Source: Aquipseudomonas alcaligenes MRY13-0052
GTDB taxonomy: Bacteria > Pseudomonadota > Gammaproteobacteria > Pseudomonadales > Pseudomonadaceae
DNA length: 55,316 nucleotides
Direction: 5' to 3'
NCBI GenBank assembly: GCA_000474255.1
Contig: BATO01000036.1
Location: forward strand, 1 to 55,316
A program made the translations under genes and the position numbers. This document shows positions 20,403-29,392 of the stretch, in pieces; within the stretch, counting starts at the first letter, position 1; each line of letters begins with the position of its first letter. A model generated the notes under the pieces. That model had not been told where the DNA came from and did no database searches. It saw only the letters and a list, made by a program, of their open reading frames with translations.

Positions 20403-20605
20403 CGGATTGCCTCCCCCTTCAAGGCAAACGTGCCGCGATGACTTGCGGCGGGTGCTTTTAATTATGGGCTGCCTGGCGGCATCCGGCTTAAAGTGCGGCA
20501 TTCTCCGGCAACGATGGGGAACACGCAATTTATGACGCCAGCCGACCGTCGGCCCGTTGGTGATTTTTCGTCCGCGACAAGGACCGGACGGCAGGAGCAA
20601 AGTTC

Positions 20606-21055
20606 ATGCCTTATTGGTTGATGAAATCGGAACCCGACGAACTGTCGATCCATGACCTGCAACGACTGGGTCGTGCACGCTGGGATGGGGTGCGCAATTA
20701 CCAGGCGCGCAACTTCATGCGTGCCATGCAGGAGGGCGAATTGTTCTTCTTCTACCACTCCAGCTGCCCGGAACCGGGCATCGCCGGGATCGCCCGCATC
20801 GTCGGCGCCACCTACCCGGACCCGACGGCCCTGGATCCGCAAAGCCACTACTTCGACGCCAAGGCCAGCCCCGAGAAGAACCCCTGGAGCGCCCTGGACG
20901 TCGAATTCGTCGAGGCATTCCCTACGGTCATCCCGCTGGCGACGCTGAAGGCGCAAGCGGCACTGGATGCGATGCCGCTGGTGCAGAAGGGGTCGCGCCT
21001 CTCGGTGATGCCGGTGCGCGACGAGGAATGGCAGGCGGTGCTCGCGCTGCGCTGA
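20606..21055 (+). CDS. EVE domain protein
   Basis: A 149-residue single EVE (PUA-like) domain: MPYWLMKSEPDELSIHDL, WDGVRNYQARNFMRAM, GELFFFYHSSCPEPGIAG. EVE proteins bind modified nucleobases in DNA or RNA. No restriction genes lie nearby, so a housekeeping RNA role is more likely than defence. GCAGGAGC precedes the ATG. Confidence 0.9.
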   Translation: MPYWLMKSEPDELSIHDLQRLGRARWDGVRNYQARNFMRAMQEGELFFFYHSSCPEPGIAGIARIVGATYPDPTALDPQSHYFDAKASPEKNPWSALDVEFVEAFPTVIPLATLKAQAALDAMPLVQKGSRLSVMPVRDEEWQAVLALR

Positions 21056-21078
21056 GCGCGAGCCCAGGCCCGGTCAGC

Positions 21079-21495
21079 TCAGGGCTGGATGATCAGGTTG
21101 TTGAACAGCAGGTCGTCCACCAGGGGCTTGCCTTCTTCCTGCTGCAGCACCTGCTGCACCTGCTTGAGCGCTTCCTGGCGCAGCTTCTCCTTGCTGTCCG
21201 GCGTGGCCAGGCTGTCGTCGGTCTGCTGGGAGAAGAGCATCACCAGCTGATTGCGGATCAGCGGCTCGTGGTACTCCACCGACTTGGCCGCGTCCGCGCC
21301 CGCCACCTGCAGGGAGATATCGGCCTTGTAGTACTTCAGCTTGGGGCCCGCCCCGTAGTTGCCCACCAGCGCTGGCGTCAGGCCGACGTAGGCGATCTTC
21401 GGGGCTTCGCCCTCCTTGGGTTCTTCCTTCTCCTCGTTGGCCAGGGCGGCGAAGGGGATGAGCAGGGCCAGCAGCAGTGCGAGGGTGGTTTTCAC
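21079..21495 (-). CDS. FliL-like protein with signal peptide
   Basis: A 138-residue protein starting at a GTG with AGGAA upstream. It has a signal peptide (MKTTLALLLALLIPFAALA), an acidic linker, and a FliL-type periplasmic domain (YYKADISLQVAGADAAKSVE, plus RNQLVMLFSQQ). Unlike true FliL it has no retained membrane anchor and is far from flagellar genes, so it is better regarded as a FliL-family paralogue of unknown role. Confidence 0.8.
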   Translation of the reverse strand: MKTTLALLLALLIPFAALANEEKEEPKEGEAPKIAYVGLTPALVGNYGAGPKLKYYKADISLQVAGADAAKSVEYHEPLIRNQLVMLFSQQTDDSLATPDSKEKLRQEALKQVQQVLQQEEGKPLVDDLLFNNLIIQP

Positions 21496-21684
21496 GGGTG
21501 TGATTCCTGAATAAGCGTGCGACTAGCATAGCCAGACCTGCTCGCCGGCCCAAGCCCGACGCTTATGCACGGCTATCAGGCCAGGCCATGCTCGTTGACC
21601 CACCGGGCGGGCTACCTACACTGCCAAGCCATCAGGCCAACCTGCCGCGCCCTTCGCGCCGGCATCCACGTTGAGGAAGCGTCC

Positions 21685-22662
21685 ATGAAAGCCGTCCTGT
21701 GCAAAGCCTTCGGCCCAGCCGAAACCCTGGTGCTCGAAGAGGTTGCCAGCCCCGAGCCGAAGAAGAACGAAGTGCTGATCGACGTGCATGCCGCCGGGGT
21801 CAACTTCCCCGATACGCTGATCATCGAGGGCAAGTACCAGTTCAAGCCGCCGTTCCCCTTCTCCCCGGGTGGCGAGGCCGCCGGCACCGTCGCCGCCGTC
21901 GGCGAGAAGATCACCCACCTCAAGCCCGGTGACCGGGTCATGGCGCTGACCGGCTGGGGCAGCTTCGCCGAGCAGGTGGCCGTGCCCGGCTACAACGTGA
22001 TGCCGATCCCCAAGGGCATCGACTTCAATTCCGCCGCCGCCTTCGGCATGACCTACGGCACCTCCATGCACGCCCTCAAGCAGCGCGCCAACCTGCAGCC
22101 GGGCGAGACCCTGCTGGTGCTGGGCGCCTCCGGCGGCGTCGGCCTGGCGGCGGTGGAGATCGGAAAGGCCATGGGTGCCAAGGTGATCGCCGCGGCCAGC
22201 AGCGCCGAGAAGCTGGCAGTGGCCAAGGCCGCCGGCGCCGACGAGCTGATCAACTACAGCGAGTCGAGCCTCAAGGAGAAGGTCAAGGAACTCACCGGCG
22301 GCCAGGGCGCGGACGTGATCTACGACCCGGTGGGTGGCGACCTGTTCGACGAGGCCATCCGCTCCATTGCCTGGAACGGCCGCCTGCTGGTGGTCGGTTT
22401 CGCCAGCGGGCGCATCCCCGAGCTGCCGGTGAACCTCACCCTGCTCAAGGGTGCTGCAGTGGTGGGCGTGTTCTGGGGCTCCTTCGCCCAGCGCCAGCCC
22501 CAGGACAACCTGGCCAACTTCCAGCAGCTGTTCGCCTGGCACGCCGAAGGCAAGCTCAAGCCGCTAGTCTCCCAGGTGTTCCCCCTGGAGAAATCCGCCG
22601 ACGCCATCAACGCCCTCGGCCAGCGCAAGGCCGTCGGCAAGGTCGTCGTGAAAGTCCGCTAA
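21685..22662 (+). CDS. NADPH:quinone oxidoreductase family protein
   Basis: A 325-residue zinc-free medium-chain dehydrogenase/reductase. MKAVLCKAFGPAETLVLEEV begins the GroES-like domain; the Rossmann motif is LVLGASGGVGLAAVEIGKA, and YDPVGGDLFDEA follows. It resembles Qor-like or acryloyl/crotonyl-type reductases of this family; the substrate is open. GAGGAAG precedes the ATG. It converges with the amidase gene on a shared terminator. Confidence 0.9.
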   Translation: MKAVLCKAFGPAETLVLEEVASPEPKKNEVLIDVHAAGVNFPDTLIIEGKYQFKPPFPFSPGGEAAGTVAAVGEKITHLKPGDRVMALTGWGSFAEQVAVPGYNVMPIPKGIDFNSAAAFGMTYGTSMHALKQRANLQPGETLLVLGASGGVGLAAVEIGKAMGAKVIAAASSAEKLAVAKAAGADELINYSESSLKEKVKELTGGQGADVIYDPVGGDLFDEAIRSIAWNGRLLVVGFASGRIPELPVNLTLLKGAAVVGVFWGSFAQRQPQDNLANFQQLFAWHAEGKLKPLVSQVFPLEKSADAINALGQRKAVGKVVVKVR

Positions 22663-22678
22663 TTCGACGAGCAGTACT

Positions 22679-22720
22679 GGGCCCGCCCCCGCCACGAAAC
22701 GGGGGCGGGCCCTTTTCTTT
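22679..22720. terminator. Strong terminator between convergent genes
   Basis: A perfect 13-base GC stem (22679-22691 with 22700-22712, loop CCACGAAA) is followed by TTTTCTTT on the plus strand. Confidence 0.93.
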
Positions 22721-22729
22721 CCGGTTGCC

Positions 22730-24190
22730 TTACCCGGCCGCCAGCAGCGTTGCCGGACGACGACGGAACCAGTCGCTGGCCTGCTCGTAGGCGTGGGCCA
22801 GTTGCAGCACCGCCATGTCCTTCTGGTGCGGGCCGATGATCTGCAGCCCCATGGGCAGGCCGTCGCCGTTGAACCCCGCCTGCACGTTGGCCACCGGGCA
22901 GCCCGACAGGGTTCCGGGGATCACCACTTCCATCCAGCGGTGGTAGGTGTCCATCGCCACGCCTTCGATCACCTGCGGCCAGTGTTGCGTCTTGTCGAAG
23001 GGGAACACCTGGGCGCTGGGCAGCAGCAGGTAGTCGAAGCGCTCGAACAGCCGGCTGATGGCGCGGTACCAGTCGCTGCGGGCCGCCGAGGCGCGGTAGA
23101 CCTGCTGGCCGGTCAGGCGCAGGCCGTTCTCCACTTCCCAGCAGGCTTCCGGCTTGAGCTGCGCGCGCGTCGCCGGGTCGTCGTAGGCCGCCCCCAGGCC
23201 GCCGGCCACCAGCCATTGGCGCAAGGTCAGCCAGGTGTCCCAGAGCCGCTCGCGGGGGAAGCCGAGGCTGGTCTCCTCCACCACGCAGCCCAGCGCCTCG
23301 AAGTCCTTCAGGGCGGTGCGGCACAGCTCCAGCACGCCACGCTGCATCGGCAGCTGGCCGTCGAGGTCGCCCAGCCAGCCCAGGCGCGCACCCTTGAAGT
23401 CGCTCTGCAACGAGCCGGCGAAGGCCGCGCCATCGCCGGGGATGGACAGCGGCGCACGGGCATCGCCGCCCGCCTGCACCGAGAGCAGCAGGGCCACGTC
23501 GCGCACGCTGCGGCCCATCGGCCCCTCGTAGCCGAGCTGGTCGAAGAACAGGTCGGCGCTGTCGTCGAAGGGCACGCGGCCCTGGGACGGGCGGAAGCCG
23601 ATGATGTTGTTGAAGGCCGCCGGGTTGCGCAGCGAGCCCATCATGTCGCTGCCATCGGCCACCGGCACCAGGTGCAGCGCCAGGGCCGCCGCCGCGCCGC
23701 CGCTGCTGCCGCCGGCCGTGCGGCTCGGGTCGAAGGCGCAGCCGGTGGCGCCGAACAGTGGGTTGTAGCTCTGCGAGCCGAGGCCGAATTCCGGCGTGTT
23801 GCTCTTGCCGATGAAGATCGCCCCAGCGGCGCGCAGGCGCTCGGCCATGATGCCGTCACGCGCCGGCACATGGTCGCGGAAGAGCGGCGAGCCGTAGGTG
23901 GTGGTGATGCCCTTGACTGCCGAGAGGTCCTTCACCGCATGGGGCAGCCCGTGCATCCAGCCCCTGTGGGTGCCACGCGCCAGCTCGGCGTCGCGCTCGT
24001 CGGCCTGGGCCAGCAGCGCGTCCGCCGGCTGCAGGCTGACCAGCGCATTGACCGCCGGGTTGAAGCGCTCGATATGGGCCAGGTAATCCAGCATCACCTC
24101 GCGGCAGGACACATCGCGCGTGCGGATGCGCTCGGCCAGCTCGGCGGCCGACAGCCGCACCAGTTCGCTGATCGGGGTTGCATGACTCAT
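22730..24190 (-). CDS. Amidase signature family hydrolase
   Basis: A 486-residue amidase with the Ser-cisSer-Lys triad: Lys in LPHAVKDLSAVKG, Ser residues in TAGGSSGGAAAAL and VADGSDMMGSLRNPA. The C-terminal block VQAGFNGDGLPMGLQIIGP is typical. Many members are annotated as GatA-like, but no gatB/gatC accompany it, so it is a stand-alone amidohydrolase. It is last in a unit with a PotABCD-type importer, which suggests it cleaves the imported amide. Confidence 0.92.
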   Translation of the reverse strand: MSHATPISELVRLSAAELAERIRTRDVSCREVMLDYLAHIERFNPAVNALVSLQPADALLAQADERDAELARGTHRGWMHGLPHAVKDLSAVKGITTTYGSPLFRDHVPARDGIMAERLRAAGAIFIGKSNTPEFGLGSQSYNPLFGATGCAFDPSRTAGGSSGGAAAALALHLVPVADGSDMMGSLRNPAAFNNIIGFRPSQGRVPFDDSADLFFDQLGYEGPMGRSVRDVALLLSVQAGGDARAPLSIPGDGAAFAGSLQSDFKGARLGWLGDLDGQLPMQRGVLELCRTALKDFEALGCVVEETSLGFPRERLWDTWLTLRQWLVAGGLGAAYDDPATRAQLKPEACWEVENGLRLTGQQVYRASAARSDWYRAISRLFERFDYLLLPSAQVFPFDKTQHWPQVIEGVAMDTYHRWMEVVIPGTLSGCPVANVQAGFNGDGLPMGLQIIGPHQKDMAVLQLAHAYEQASDWFRRRPATLLAAG

Positions 24191-24226
24191 GGGCAGTGAT
24201 CTCGTTCCGTCTCGTTCTGGTTATGC

Positions 24227-24246
24227 GCCCCCGCGCCGGCGGGGGC
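24227..24246 (-). other. GC hairpin between binding-protein and amidase genes
   Basis: GCCCCCGC and GCGGGGGC pair around a 4-base loop, a few bases after the binding-protein stop. No T-run; probably an mRNA-stabilising or partial-attenuation element within the operon. Confidence 0.45.
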
Positions 24247-24254
24247 GGTGTTCA

Positions 24255-25289
24255 TCAGCGCATCAGGTTGGTCCACAGGCGATCGGCGAGGCGGATGGCG
24301 CCGGCGCCGCAGGTCTGGCTGAACACCACCTTGGAGCCCTCGGGGATGTGCAGCTCGGGCGCGTCCTTGAGGCCCGGTTCGAGGTAGGGCTCGACGCCCT
24401 GCACCGGGCTCTGGTGCTTGAGGAAGTTCTGCGTCAGCGCGGCGTTCTCCGGCTGGCTGAGGAAGGCGATGAAGGCCTTGGCGTTATCGAGGTTGCGCGC
24501 GCCCTTGGGGATCACCAGGTTATCCACCCAGGCCATCACGCCTTCCTTCGGGTACAGGTATTCGAGGCTCGGCTTCATCTCCCGTGCGCGCAGCGAGGAA
24601 CCGCCCCAGAACATCGACATGTCCAGCTCGCCGGCCGCCAGGCTCTCGCGGATGGCACCGGCCTTGGAGCTGTAGGTGCGCACATGGGGCTTCTGTTCCT
24701 TGAGCAGCGCCAGCACCTGCTGCATCTGCTTGGGGTCCTCGCTGCACAGCGGGATGCCCAGGTAGAGGCTGGCGGTGTCGATCACCTCGCTGACCGAGTC
24801 GAACATGTTGATGCGCCCCTGCAGCTCCGCCGGCGGCTTGAACAACAGTGCGTAGCTGTCCGCCTCGCCCTGGTAGCGCTCGCGGTTGACCACCACGCTG
24901 GTGGTGCCCCAGATGAAGGGCGCGGCATAGGCGCCCTGCGGGTCCCAGGCGGGCTTCTGCAGGTTGGCGGTGAAGCCCTGGTAGTAGGCCTCCTTGCCGG
25001 GTTCGAAGCGCTCCAGCAACTGCTCCTGGATGAGGATCGGCACGAACTGGTGCGAGGGTATGGCGACGTCGTAGCCGGCGCCGCCCTGCTTGAGCTTGGC
25101 CAGCAGCGTCTCGTTGGAGTCGTAGGAGTCCACCGTGACCTTGATGCCGCTCTCCTTCTCGAACTTCTCCAGGATCTGCGGTGAGAAATAGCCGCTCCAA
25201 CTGATGACGTTGAGCGTGCCGGCGGCCTGCGCGTCGGCAGCCAGGGCGAGGCCCAGCGAAGTACCCAGAACAGCGATCAGCTTTTTCAT
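24255..25289 (-). CDS. Polyamine-type ABC transporter substrate-binding protein (PotD/PotF-like)
   Basis: A 344-residue periplasmic binding protein with signal peptide MKKLIAVLGTSLGLALAADA. The mature N-terminus GTLNVISWSGYFSPQILEKF and the segments FIWGTTSVVVNRERY and MFWGGSSLRAREM are characteristic of the PotD/PotF group, which bind spermidine, putrescine or related cations. The aromatic/acidic ligand set cannot be confirmed without alignment, so substrate is open. It is the fourth gene of the pot-like operon. Confidence 0.92.
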   Translation of the reverse strand: MKKLIAVLGTSLGLALAADAQAAGTLNVISWSGYFSPQILEKFEKESGIKVTVDSYDSNETLLAKLKQGGAGYDVAIPSHQFVPILIQEQLLERFEPGKEAYYQGFTANLQKPAWDPQGAYAAPFIWGTTSVVVNRERYQGEADSYALLFKPPAELQGRINMFDSVSEVIDTASLYLGIPLCSEDPKQMQQVLALLKEQKPHVRTYSSKAGAIRESLAAGELDMSMFWGGSSLRAREMKPSLEYLYPKEGVMAWVDNLVIPKGARNLDNAKAFIAFLSQPENAALTQNFLKHQSPVQGVEPYLEPGLKDAPELHIPEGSKVVFSQTCGAGAIRLADRLWTNLMR

Positions 25290-25306
25290 GCGTCAATTCT
25301 CCAGGG

Positions 25307-26107
25307 TCAGGTTCTTGCCCGGCCAAGCAGCCAGGACAGGGTCACGAAGAGCACGGAAACGCCGAGGATCAGCGTCGACACGGCGTTCACGTCGGGCGTC
25401 ACGCCCATGCGCAGCAGGCCGAAGATGAAGATCGGCAGGGTGGTGGTGCCGGCCTGGGAGACCATCATCGAGATCACGAAGTTATCCAGCGAGACGATGA
25501 AGGCCAGCATCAGCCCGGAGAGGATCCCCGGCATCAGCAGCGGCAGGGTGACCTTGCGCAGGGTGCGCCAGGGCCCGGCGTAGAGGTCCGCGGCGGCCTG
25601 CTCCAGGGACAGGTCCATGTCGTTGAGCCGCGCGCGGATCGGCAGGTAGGCGAAGGGGATGCAGAACACCGTGTGGGCGATGATCAGGTTGCCGTAGCCC
25701 AGGGACAGGCCGAGGGTGGAGAACAGCGCCAGGGTGGCGACGCCAACCACGATCTCGGGCAGCACCAGCGGCAGCATGATCGCCCCCATCGACAGCCGCA
25801 GCCCCTTGAAGCGCGCCCCGCGCGAGGTGGCCAGCGCCGCCAGGGTGGCGATGACGGTGGCGATCAGGCTGGCGCACAGGGCGATCAGCAGGCTGTTGCC
25901 GGCGACCTGGCGCAACGCCTGGTTGGCGAAGGCGGCGCGGTACCAGTCGAGGCTGAAGCCGCTCCACACCGTGGCCGACTGGTTGGCGTTGAACGACAGC
26001 ACCACCAGCACCAGGATCGGCGCATAGAGGTAGAGATAGAACAGCAGGCTGAAGCCGCCGAAACCGGGGAAGTGGTGCACGCCGAGGCGACGCTCGAACA
26101 GCTTCAT
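25307..26107 (-). CDS. Polyamine-type ABC permease (PotC/PotI-like)
   Basis: A 266-residue inner-membrane permease with six membrane segments and the cytoplasmic EAA loop (EQAAADLYAGPWRTLRKVTL). ATG 26107 was chosen, with GGAGG at good spacing; a GTG one codon upstream is too close to that ribosome site. It overlaps the stop of the preceding permease gene (TGA within GTGATGA), indicating coupling. Confidence 0.92.
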   Translation of the reverse strand: MKLFERRLGVHHFPGFGGFSLLFYLYLYAPILVLVVLSFNANQSATVWSGFSLDWYRAAFANQALRQVAGNSLLIALCASLIATVIATLAALATSRGARFKGLRLSMGAIMLPLVLPEIVVGVATLALFSTLGLSLGYGNLIIAHTVFCIPFAYLPIRARLNDMDLSLEQAAADLYAGPWRTLRKVTLPLLMPGILSGLMLAFIVSLDNFVISMMVSQAGTTTLPIFIFGLLRMGVTPDVNAVSTLILGVSVLFVTLSWLLGRART

Positions 26108-27033
26108 CACACACCTCCCCGGGCGATGCGCACGCGCTCGGCGCGCAGTGCGTAGAGGGTCAGCACCAGCATCACCGCGGCCATCAGCACCAGCGCCAAG
26201 GCGGAGCCGAAGGGCCAGTTACGGGCGTCGCTGAACTGCCGGAAGATCAGGTTACCGAGCATCATCCGCGTGCCGCCGCCGAGCAGCTCCGGGGCCACCA
26301 TGGCGCCGAGGCAGGGCACGAAGGTGAGGATGGCGCCGGCGAGGATGCCCGGCCGGGCGATGGGCAGCACCACCTTGCGCAGGGTGCGCCAGCGGCCGGC
26401 GTAGAGGTCCTGGGCCGCCTCCAGCAGGCGCATGTCCATCTTCTCCAGGGTCGCGTAGATGGGCAGCACCACGAAGGGCGCGTAGGTGTACACCAGCCCC
26501 AGCAGCACCGCGCCGTCGGTGTAGAGCAGTTGCAGCGGCTGGTCGATCAGCCCCAGGCCCACGAGCGTGCCGTTGACCACACCGGTCTCGCGCAGCAGCA
26601 GGATCCAGGCGTAGGTGCGGATCAGCAGGTTGGCCCAGAACGGCACGGTGATGAGGAAGATCAGCAGGCCGCGCTTGTGCGGCGGCTGCATGGCCAGCCA
26701 CACCGCCACCGGGAAGCCGATCAGCAGGGTCACCAGCGTGGTCGCCGCGGCGATGCCGATGGAGCGCAGGGCGATCAGCAGGTAGGCGTCGACGAAGGCC
26801 AGGCTGTCGTCCAGTTGTCGCTCGAACAGCAGCGACAGGTAGGACTCGGTGCTGAACACCGGCTCGACCCCGCCGTAGGGGTTGGCCTCCATCAGCGAAT
26901 AACCGACCACCAGCAGGATGGGGACGATCAGGAACAGGCCGATGGCCAGGAGTGCCGGGCTGACGCCGAGCAGGTTGCGCAGGGATTGCCGGCGCGAGTG
27001 CAGGGCGGCGCCGGAGCGTGTCGATCGATGCAT
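26107..27033 (-). CDS. Polyamine-type ABC permease (PotB/PotH-like)
   Basis: A 308-residue permease: cytoplasmic N-terminus, six membrane segments beginning LLGVSPALLAIGLFLIVPIL, and EAA loop LEAAQDLYAGRWRTLRKVVL. Start ATG 27033 follows CGGAGG. It pairs with the next permease to form the heterodimeric channel, 14 bases after the ATPase gene. Confidence 0.92.
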   Translation of the reverse strand: MHRSTRSGAALHSRRQSLRNLLGVSPALLAIGLFLIVPILLVVGYSLMEANPYGGVEPVFSTESYLSLLFERQLDDSLAFVDAYLLIALRSIGIAAATTLVTLLIGFPVAVWLAMQPPHKRGLLIFLITVPFWANLLIRTYAWILLLRETGVVNGTLVGLGLIDQPLQLLYTDGAVLLGLVYTYAPFVVLPIYATLEKMDMRLLEAAQDLYAGRWRTLRKVVLPIARPGILAGAILTFVPCLGAMVAPELLGGGTRMMLGNLIFRQFSDARNWPFGSALALVLMAAVMLVLTLYALRAERVRIARGGV

Positions 27034-27047
27034 GTCGGCCTCCGGGC

Positions 27048-28166
27048 TCAGTCCAGCAGGACGCTGGCGCTGCCGTTCTCGAACTGCAGCGCGGCCCGCT
27101 CGCCGACGCCGAAGCGCGGGTGGCGCTCCAGGCTGTTGGGCATGCGCACGGTCAGCCGGGTGCCGTCGTCGAGGCTCACCCGGTACTGCAGGTCGGTGCC
27201 CAGGTACACCTGCGCCTCCACCCGGCAGGGCAGCGCGCCGGCGGTGTCGACGCCGCCCAGGTGCACGCGCTCGGGGCGGATCGACAGGCTGACCCGGCTG
27301 CCCGGCAGCACGCCGTCGACGGATTCGGCCTGGAACGGTTGCCCGCCCGGCCCCTGGCACAGCGCCCGGGTGCCATCGAGGCTAAGCACCTGGGCATCGA
27401 GGAAATTGGTTTCGCCGATGAAGTCGGCGACGAAGCGGTTGCGTGGGCGCTCGTAGATTTCCTGCGGGGTGCCCACCTGCTGCACCTGGCCCTCCGAGAA
27501 CACCGCGATGCGGTCGGACAGGGTCAGGGCCTCTTCCTGGTCGTGGGTGACGAAAATGAAGGTGATGCCGGTCTTGGTCTGGATCGCCTTGAGCTCCTCG
27601 CGCATCGCCTGGCGCAGCTTGAGGTCGAGGGCCGAGAGCGGCTCGTCCAGCAGCAGGACGCGGGGATGCGGCGCCAGGGCGCGGGCCAGAGCAACACGTT
27701 GCTGCTGGCCGCCGGAAAGCTGCGTCGGGCGGCGGTCGGCGAAGCGCTCCATCTGCACCAGGGCGAGCATATCGGCCACGCGCTCGGCGACCTGCACGCG
27801 GCTCATGCTCTTGCCCAGCGGCCGGGACTCGAGGCCGAAGGCGAGGTTCTCGGCGATGGTCATGTGGGGGAACAGCGCGTAGTGCTGGAACACCGTGTTG
27901 ACCGGGCGCTCGTAGGGCGGCAGGTCGGCGATGTCCTCACCGTAGAGGTGGATGCTGCCGGCGCTGGGGTATTCGAAGCCGGCGATCATCCGCAGCAGGG
28001 TGGTCTTGCCGCAGCCGGATGGGCCGAGAAGGGTGAAGAACTCGTTGTCGCGGATTTCCAGGTCGACGTGCTTGAGGGCGACGGGCCCGGATTGCGGATC
28101 GCCGTAGACCTTGCGTACCGAGCGGATGGATACCGCTGCGGTCTGCACTGCATGCAGGGCGTTCAT
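27048..28166 (-). CDS. Polyamine-type ABC transporter ATPase (PotA/PotG-like)
   Basis: A 372-residue ATPase with Walker A GPSGCGKTT, Q-loop VFQHYALFPHMT, signature LSGGQQQRVALARAL, Walker B VLLLDEPLSALD, switch His VTHDQEEAL, and a C-terminal TOBE domain. It is the first gene of the operon, divergent from a LysR regulator. The gene order ATPase-permease-permease-binding protein matches classical potABCD. Confidence 0.94.
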   Translation of the reverse strand: MNALHAVQTAAVSIRSVRKVYGDPQSGPVALKHVDLEIRDNEFFTLLGPSGCGKTTLLRMIAGFEYPSAGSIHLYGEDIADLPPYERPVNTVFQHYALFPHMTIAENLAFGLESRPLGKSMSRVQVAERVADMLALVQMERFADRRPTQLSGGQQQRVALARALAPHPRVLLLDEPLSALDLKLRQAMREELKAIQTKTGITFIFVTHDQEEALTLSDRIAVFSEGQVQQVGTPQEIYERPRNRFVADFIGETNFLDAQVLSLDGTRALCQGPGGQPFQAESVDGVLPGSRVSLSIRPERVHLGGVDTAGALPCRVEAQVYLGTDLQYRVSLDDGTRLTVRMPNSLERHPRFGVGERAALQFENGSASVLLD

Positions 28167-28344
28167 GGCCTTACCTCCGTGTCCTCGCCGCGTGTTGTCC
28201 GCGGGCGGGACTTCTAGTTGTTCTGGGCAGGACTGAGGGCTCGTGGCGAGCGGGTGGAGCGGGCGCGCGGGTTGTCGTTATGGCGCTGCCTGGGCCGGAT
28301 ACTCGGCCAAATACCCGCGACAGGAAACTTCAATTTCCTTACAT

Positions 28345-28369
28345 TGGCTGTTAAGAAAATTAACAGCCA
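28345..28369. promoter_or_regulatory. Perfect 10-base inverted repeat, candidate LysR operator
   Basis: TGGCTGTTAA and TTAACAGCCA flank GAAAA, a perfect 25-base dyad ending ten bases before the LysR ATG. Its inner TTAA-N5-TTAA contains the T-N11-A pattern of LysR sites. Binding here would block the regulator's own translation start region and may control the divergent transporter operon. Confidence 0.75.
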
Positions 28370-28379
28370 GGAGCCCGTG

Positions 28380-29276
28380 ATGGCCGAACCACGCCTGCCG
28401 CCGCTCAACGCCCTGCGCGCCTTCGAAGCGGCCGCACGCCTCGGCAGCTACGTTGCCGCGTCACGGGCGCTGCATGTCACCCAGCCGGCCATCGGCCGCC
28501 ATGTGCGCTTGCTGGAGGACTGGCTGGGCGTGCAGCTGCTGGAGCGCACGCCGCGTGGCGTGGTGCTCACCGAGGCCGGGCGGCGCTACCACGCCAAGGT
28601 GTCGCGGGCGCTGCGGCAGATCGCCGAGGCCGGCGCCGAGGTAGCGGCCAGCGACGCCCCGCGCTGGTTGCGCATCCTCGCCGTGCCGGCCTTCGCCAAG
28701 CGCTGGCTGATGCCGCGCATGGAGTCGCTGCGCCAGCTGCGGCCGGGTCTGAAGATCGCCATCGAACCCAACCCCACCTTCACCGCCGTGGACGGCCAGG
28801 GTGCCGACCTGGGCATCGTCTACGGCATGCCCGGGCAGTACCCGCAGTGCCAGGCCACCCTGCTGCAACCCAATGTGTTCCCGGTGTGCTCGCCGGACTA
28901 CCTCGCCGCCCACGGCCCCATCGCCGGACCGGACGAACTGGCGCGGCACAAGCTGATCCACGTGGACGACGGCGAATGGTGGAACGCCTGGTTCGCCGCG
29001 GTAGGTTGCAAGGTACGGGTCAGTTCCGATGTGCTCTACGTGAGCAACGACCACGCCCTGAGCATGGCCGAGAAGGGCCACGGCATCGCCCTGGCCAACG
29101 AGGTGCTGGTGAGCCAGGAGCTGGCTGCCGGCCTCCTCGTACGCCCCGTGCAGCGCCAGGCGCCGCTGGAGAGCTACCAGGCGCTGCTGCCCACCGAGCA
29201 GGCCAGCGCCGATATCCAGTGGTTCCTCGACTGGCTCGCGGCCGAGTTGCGCGCGGAATTCCCCGAGCTGGCGTGA
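28380..29276 (+). CDS. LysR-type regulator (GcvA-like) of transporter-amidase operon
   Basis: A 298-residue LysR protein: winged HTH at residues ~10-65 (LPPLNALRAFEAAARLGSYV, ALHVTQPAIGRHVRLLED) and a substrate-binding domain with FPVCSPDYLAAHGP and EKGHGIALANEVLV, typical of the GcvA subgroup. AGGAG lies before the ATG. It is divergent from the pot-like operon, the usual arrangement for a LysR regulator and its target. Its inducer is presumably the imported amide or its product. Confidence 0.92.
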   Translation: MAEPRLPPLNALRAFEAAARLGSYVAASRALHVTQPAIGRHVRLLEDWLGVQLLERTPRGVVLTEAGRRYHAKVSRALRQIAEAGAEVAASDAPRWLRILAVPAFAKRWLMPRMESLRQLRPGLKIAIEPNPTFTAVDGQGADLGIVYGMPGQYPQCQATLLQPNVFPVCSPDYLAAHGPIAGPDELARHKLIHVDDGEWWNAWFAAVGCKVRVSSDVLYVSNDHALSMAEKGHGIALANEVLVSQELAAGLLVRPVQRQAPLESYQALLPTEQASADIQWFLDWLAAELRAEFPELA

Positions 29277-29293
29277 TCCCCGGCCGGTTGACC

Positions 29294-29392
29294 GTAGGAT
29301 GGGTAGAGGTACGAAACCCATCAAGCAGCCTTCCCGGCGAGCACCCTGCCCGGGCTTACCGCATGGGTTTCGCTTCGCTCTACCTATCCTGC
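29294..29392. repeat. About 100-base imperfect inverted-repeat element
   Basis: The left arm begins GTAGGATGGGTAGAGG and runs into CGAAACCCATC; the right arm begins GCATGGGTTTCGCTTCGC and ends TACCTATCCTGC. The arms are imperfect inverse complements. GTAGGATGGGT...GAAACCCATC motifs are scattered in intergenic regions of many pseudomonads. It behaves like a REP/MITE-type element; no transposase is present. Confidence 0.65.

Noticed and set aside
20606-21055. EVE protein as part of a modification-dependent restriction system
   Set aside because: No nuclease, McrB or helicase gene is nearby; stand-alone EVE proteins are widespread housekeeping proteins.
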